Part shown: positions 62,553 through 64,000 of the stretch, piece after piece
How positions within the stretch are numbered: position 1 is the stretch's first letter
Layout: each line of letters starts with the position of its first letter
DNA from: Cellulophaga lytica DSM 7489
GTDB lineage: Bacteria; Bacteroidota; Bacteroidia; Flavobacteriales; Flavobacteriaceae
NCBI RefSeq assembly: GCF_000190595.1
Contig: NC_015167.1
Span: forward strand, 1,539,501-1,603,500
Length of the DNA: 64,000 nucleotides
Direction of reading: 5' to 3'
Translations under genes and position numbers: made by a program
Notes under the pieces: generated by a model
Databases searched by the model: none
What the model saw: the letters and a program-made list of their open reading frames with translations, nothing else
Told to the model about the DNA's origin: nothing

Positions 62553-64000
62553 ATGTCTGTATTAGATTCTAAAGTACCTAAAGGCCCTCTTAAAACTAAG
62601 TGGACCGATTATAAAAACCATATAGATTTAGTTAACCCAGCTAACAAGCGTAACATAGATGTTATTGTTGTTGGTACAGGTTTAGCTGGTGGTTCTGCTG
62701 CTGCTACTTTAGCAGAGTTGGGCTACAATGTAAAAACATTTTGCTACCAAGATTCTCCGCGTAGAGCACACTCTATTGCGGCACAAGGTGGTATAAATGC
62801 AGCAAAAAATTACCAAGGAGATGGAGACTCTACCTACCGTTTGTTTTATGACACGGTTAAAGGTGGTGATTATCGTTCTCGTGAAGCAAACGTTTATCGT
62901 TTGGCTGAGGTATCAGCAAATATAATAGACCAGTGTGTTGCTCAAGGGGTTCCTTTTGCACGTGATTATGGCGGATTGTTAGACAACCGTTCTTTTGGTG
63001 GTGTATTAGTTTCTAGAACTTTTTATGCTAAAGGACAAACAGGTCAGCAATTGTTGTTAGGAGCATATTCTGCAATGAACAGACAAATTGCGCGTGGTAA
63101 AATTACTCCATTCAATCGTCATGAAATGCTAGACGTTGTTAAGGTAGATGGTAAAGCTCGTGGTATTATTGCTCGTAACTTAGTTACTGGTGAAATAGAA
63201 CGTCATTCTGCTCATGCAGTAGTAATTGCCTCTGGTGGTTATGGTAATGTATATTTCTTATCTACCAATGCAATGGGTTCTAACGCAACAGCTGCTTGGA
63301 AAATACACAAAAAGGGAGCGTTTTTCGCAAACCCTTGCTACACGCAAATTCACCCAACTTGTATACCTCGTTCAGGAGACTATCAATCTAAATTAACATT
63401 GATGTCTGAGTCTTTACGTAATGATGGTCGTATTTGGGTTCCAAAGCATATTGAAGACGTTAAAGCAATTCGTGAAGGCAAGAAAAAGCCAACCGATTTG
63501 TCTGAAGATGAAAGAGATTATTACTTAGAAAGAAGATATCCTGCATTTGGTAACTTAGTACCGCGTGATGTTGCGTCTAGAGCAGCAAAAGAACGTTGTG
63601 ATGCTGGTTACGGTGTTAACGCAACTGGTGAGGCAGTTTATTTAGATTTTGCTTCTGCAATTGAGCGTTACGGTAAAGAACAGGCTAAAATTCACAATAT
63701 TACAAATGCATCTAAAGAAAAGATATACGATTTAGGTAAGGCTATTGTTGAGGCTAAATACGGTAACTTGTTCCAGATGTATGAGAAAATTGTAGATCAA
63801 GATCCATACAAAACACCAATGATGATTTACCCAGCGGTACATTACACAATGGGTGGTGTTTGGGTAGATTATAACTTAATGACTACTGTAGACGGTTTAT
63901 ACTGTATTGGTGAGGCTAACTTCTCTGATCACGGTGCAAACAGACTAGGAGCTTCTGCTTTAATGCAAGGTTTAGCAGATGGTTATTTTGTGTTGCCTTA
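62553..64000 (+). CDS. sdhA: succinate dehydrogenase flavoprotein subunit, 5' part
   Basis: The ATG at 62,553 starts a frame that stays open to the last base, giving 482 complete codons of an expected roughly 660-residue protein. It has the FAD motif [20 protein letters not shown] (GxGxxGG), the covalent-FAD His in [24 protein letters not shown], and the substrate/active region [21 protein letters not shown] at its cut end. It oxidises succinate (or reduces fumarate) in complex II. The missing part is only the window edge, not a lesion. Confidence 0.96.
   Translation, partial: MSVLDSKVPKGPLKTKWTDYKNHIDLVNPANKRNIDVIVVGTGLAGGSAAATLAELGYNVKTFCYQDSPRRAHSIAAQGGINAAKNYQGDGDSTYRLFYDTVKGGDYRSREANVYRLAEVSANIIDQCVAQGVPFARDYGGLLDNRSFGGVLVSRTFYAKGQTGQQLLLGAYSAMNRQIARGKITPFNRHEMLDVVKVDGKARGIIARNLVTGEIERHSAHAVVIASGGYGNVYFLSTNAMGSNATAAWKIHKKGAFFANPCYTQIHPTCIPRSGDYQSKLTLMSESLRNDGRIWVPKHIEDVKAIREGKKKPTDLSEDERDYYLERRYPAFGNLVPRDVASRAAKERCDAGYGVNATGEAVYLDFASAIERYGKEQAKIHNITNASKEKIYDLGKAIVEAKYGNLFQMYEKIVDQDPYKTPMMIYPAVHYTMGGVWVDYNLMTTVDGLYCIGEANFSDHGANRLGASALMQGLADGYFVLP

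Overview
The window is a chromosomal piece of a low-GC Bacteroidota genome, almost certainly a member of the Flavobacteriaceae. The evidence is the SusC/SusD pair, a SprE/PorW-like gliding and type IX secretion lipoprotein, an atpB-E-F-H-A-G operon without atpD/atpC, several families found mainly in flavobacteria (DUF5687-, DUF6168-, DUF6341- and DUF6427-like proteins), and Bacteroidota-type promoter elements (TTTG, about 20 nt, TAnnTTTG). The genus cannot be fixed from the sequence alone. No rRNA, tRNA, CRISPR array, insertion sequence or prophage is visible.

Layout. 1-15.8 kb: a surface polysaccharide (O-antigen or capsule) cluster read left to right. It holds the tail of a Wzz-like chain-length protein, rfbB-A-C-D (dTDP-rhamnose), ugd (UDP-glucuronate), wecB-wecC (UDP-ManNAc and UDP-ManNAcA), a Wzx-like flippase, a GT4 glycosyltransferase, a Wzy-like polymerase, an O-antigen-ligase-like protein, a WecG/TagA-type transferase, a WecA-type initiating phosphoglycosyltransferase split by a frameshift, and a UDP-xylose synthase. 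16-20.2 kb: purD, two small flavobacterial membrane-protein genes in divergent orientation, and a DUF4254-GT9 pair. 20.3-28.8 kb: a tetR gene with palindromic candidate operators, a DUF2064 gene, then susC-susD-nucleoside hydrolase-kinase, which looks like a nucleoside (perhaps methylthioadenosine) scavenging locus. 29-36.5 kb: a patatin-like lipase, a PaaE-like ferredoxin reductase, and a PadR-controlled operon of four related small membrane proteins (one carrying a nonsense codon) followed by an ABC permease and ATPase. 36.6-45.5 kb: sprE, bactofilin, and the ATP synthase operon with its AtpI/AtpZ-type accessory genes. 45.6-52 kb: a lipoprotein, a second flippase-like protein, dut, a sugar-nucleotidyltransferase, an OmpA-family protein and an M24 aminopeptidase. 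52-59.5 kb: secreted and envelope proteins, namely a BNR/VPS10-type repeat protein, a beta-barrel-like protein, a di-heme peroxidase with an extra helical domain, and a PhoX-like lipoprotein with a collagen-like linker. 59.8-64 kb: a desuccinylase-like and RimK-like pair, diverging from sdhC-sdhA (the latter cut by the window end).

How the genes work together. The polysaccharide cluster supplies rhamnose, ManNAcA and probably GlcA and xylose donors, starts a repeat unit on undecaprenyl phosphate (WecA-like), adds ManNAcA (WecG-like), exports, polymerises and ligates it. The susC-D locus couples outer-membrane uptake to glycosidic cleavage and sugar phosphorylation. The PadR-ABC operon resembles a ligand-responsive envelope-export module of unknown function and is the best candidate here for an undescribed system. 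The two reading-frame lesions, a frameshift at about 14,150 and a nonsense codon at 32,740, are the most concrete anomalies.
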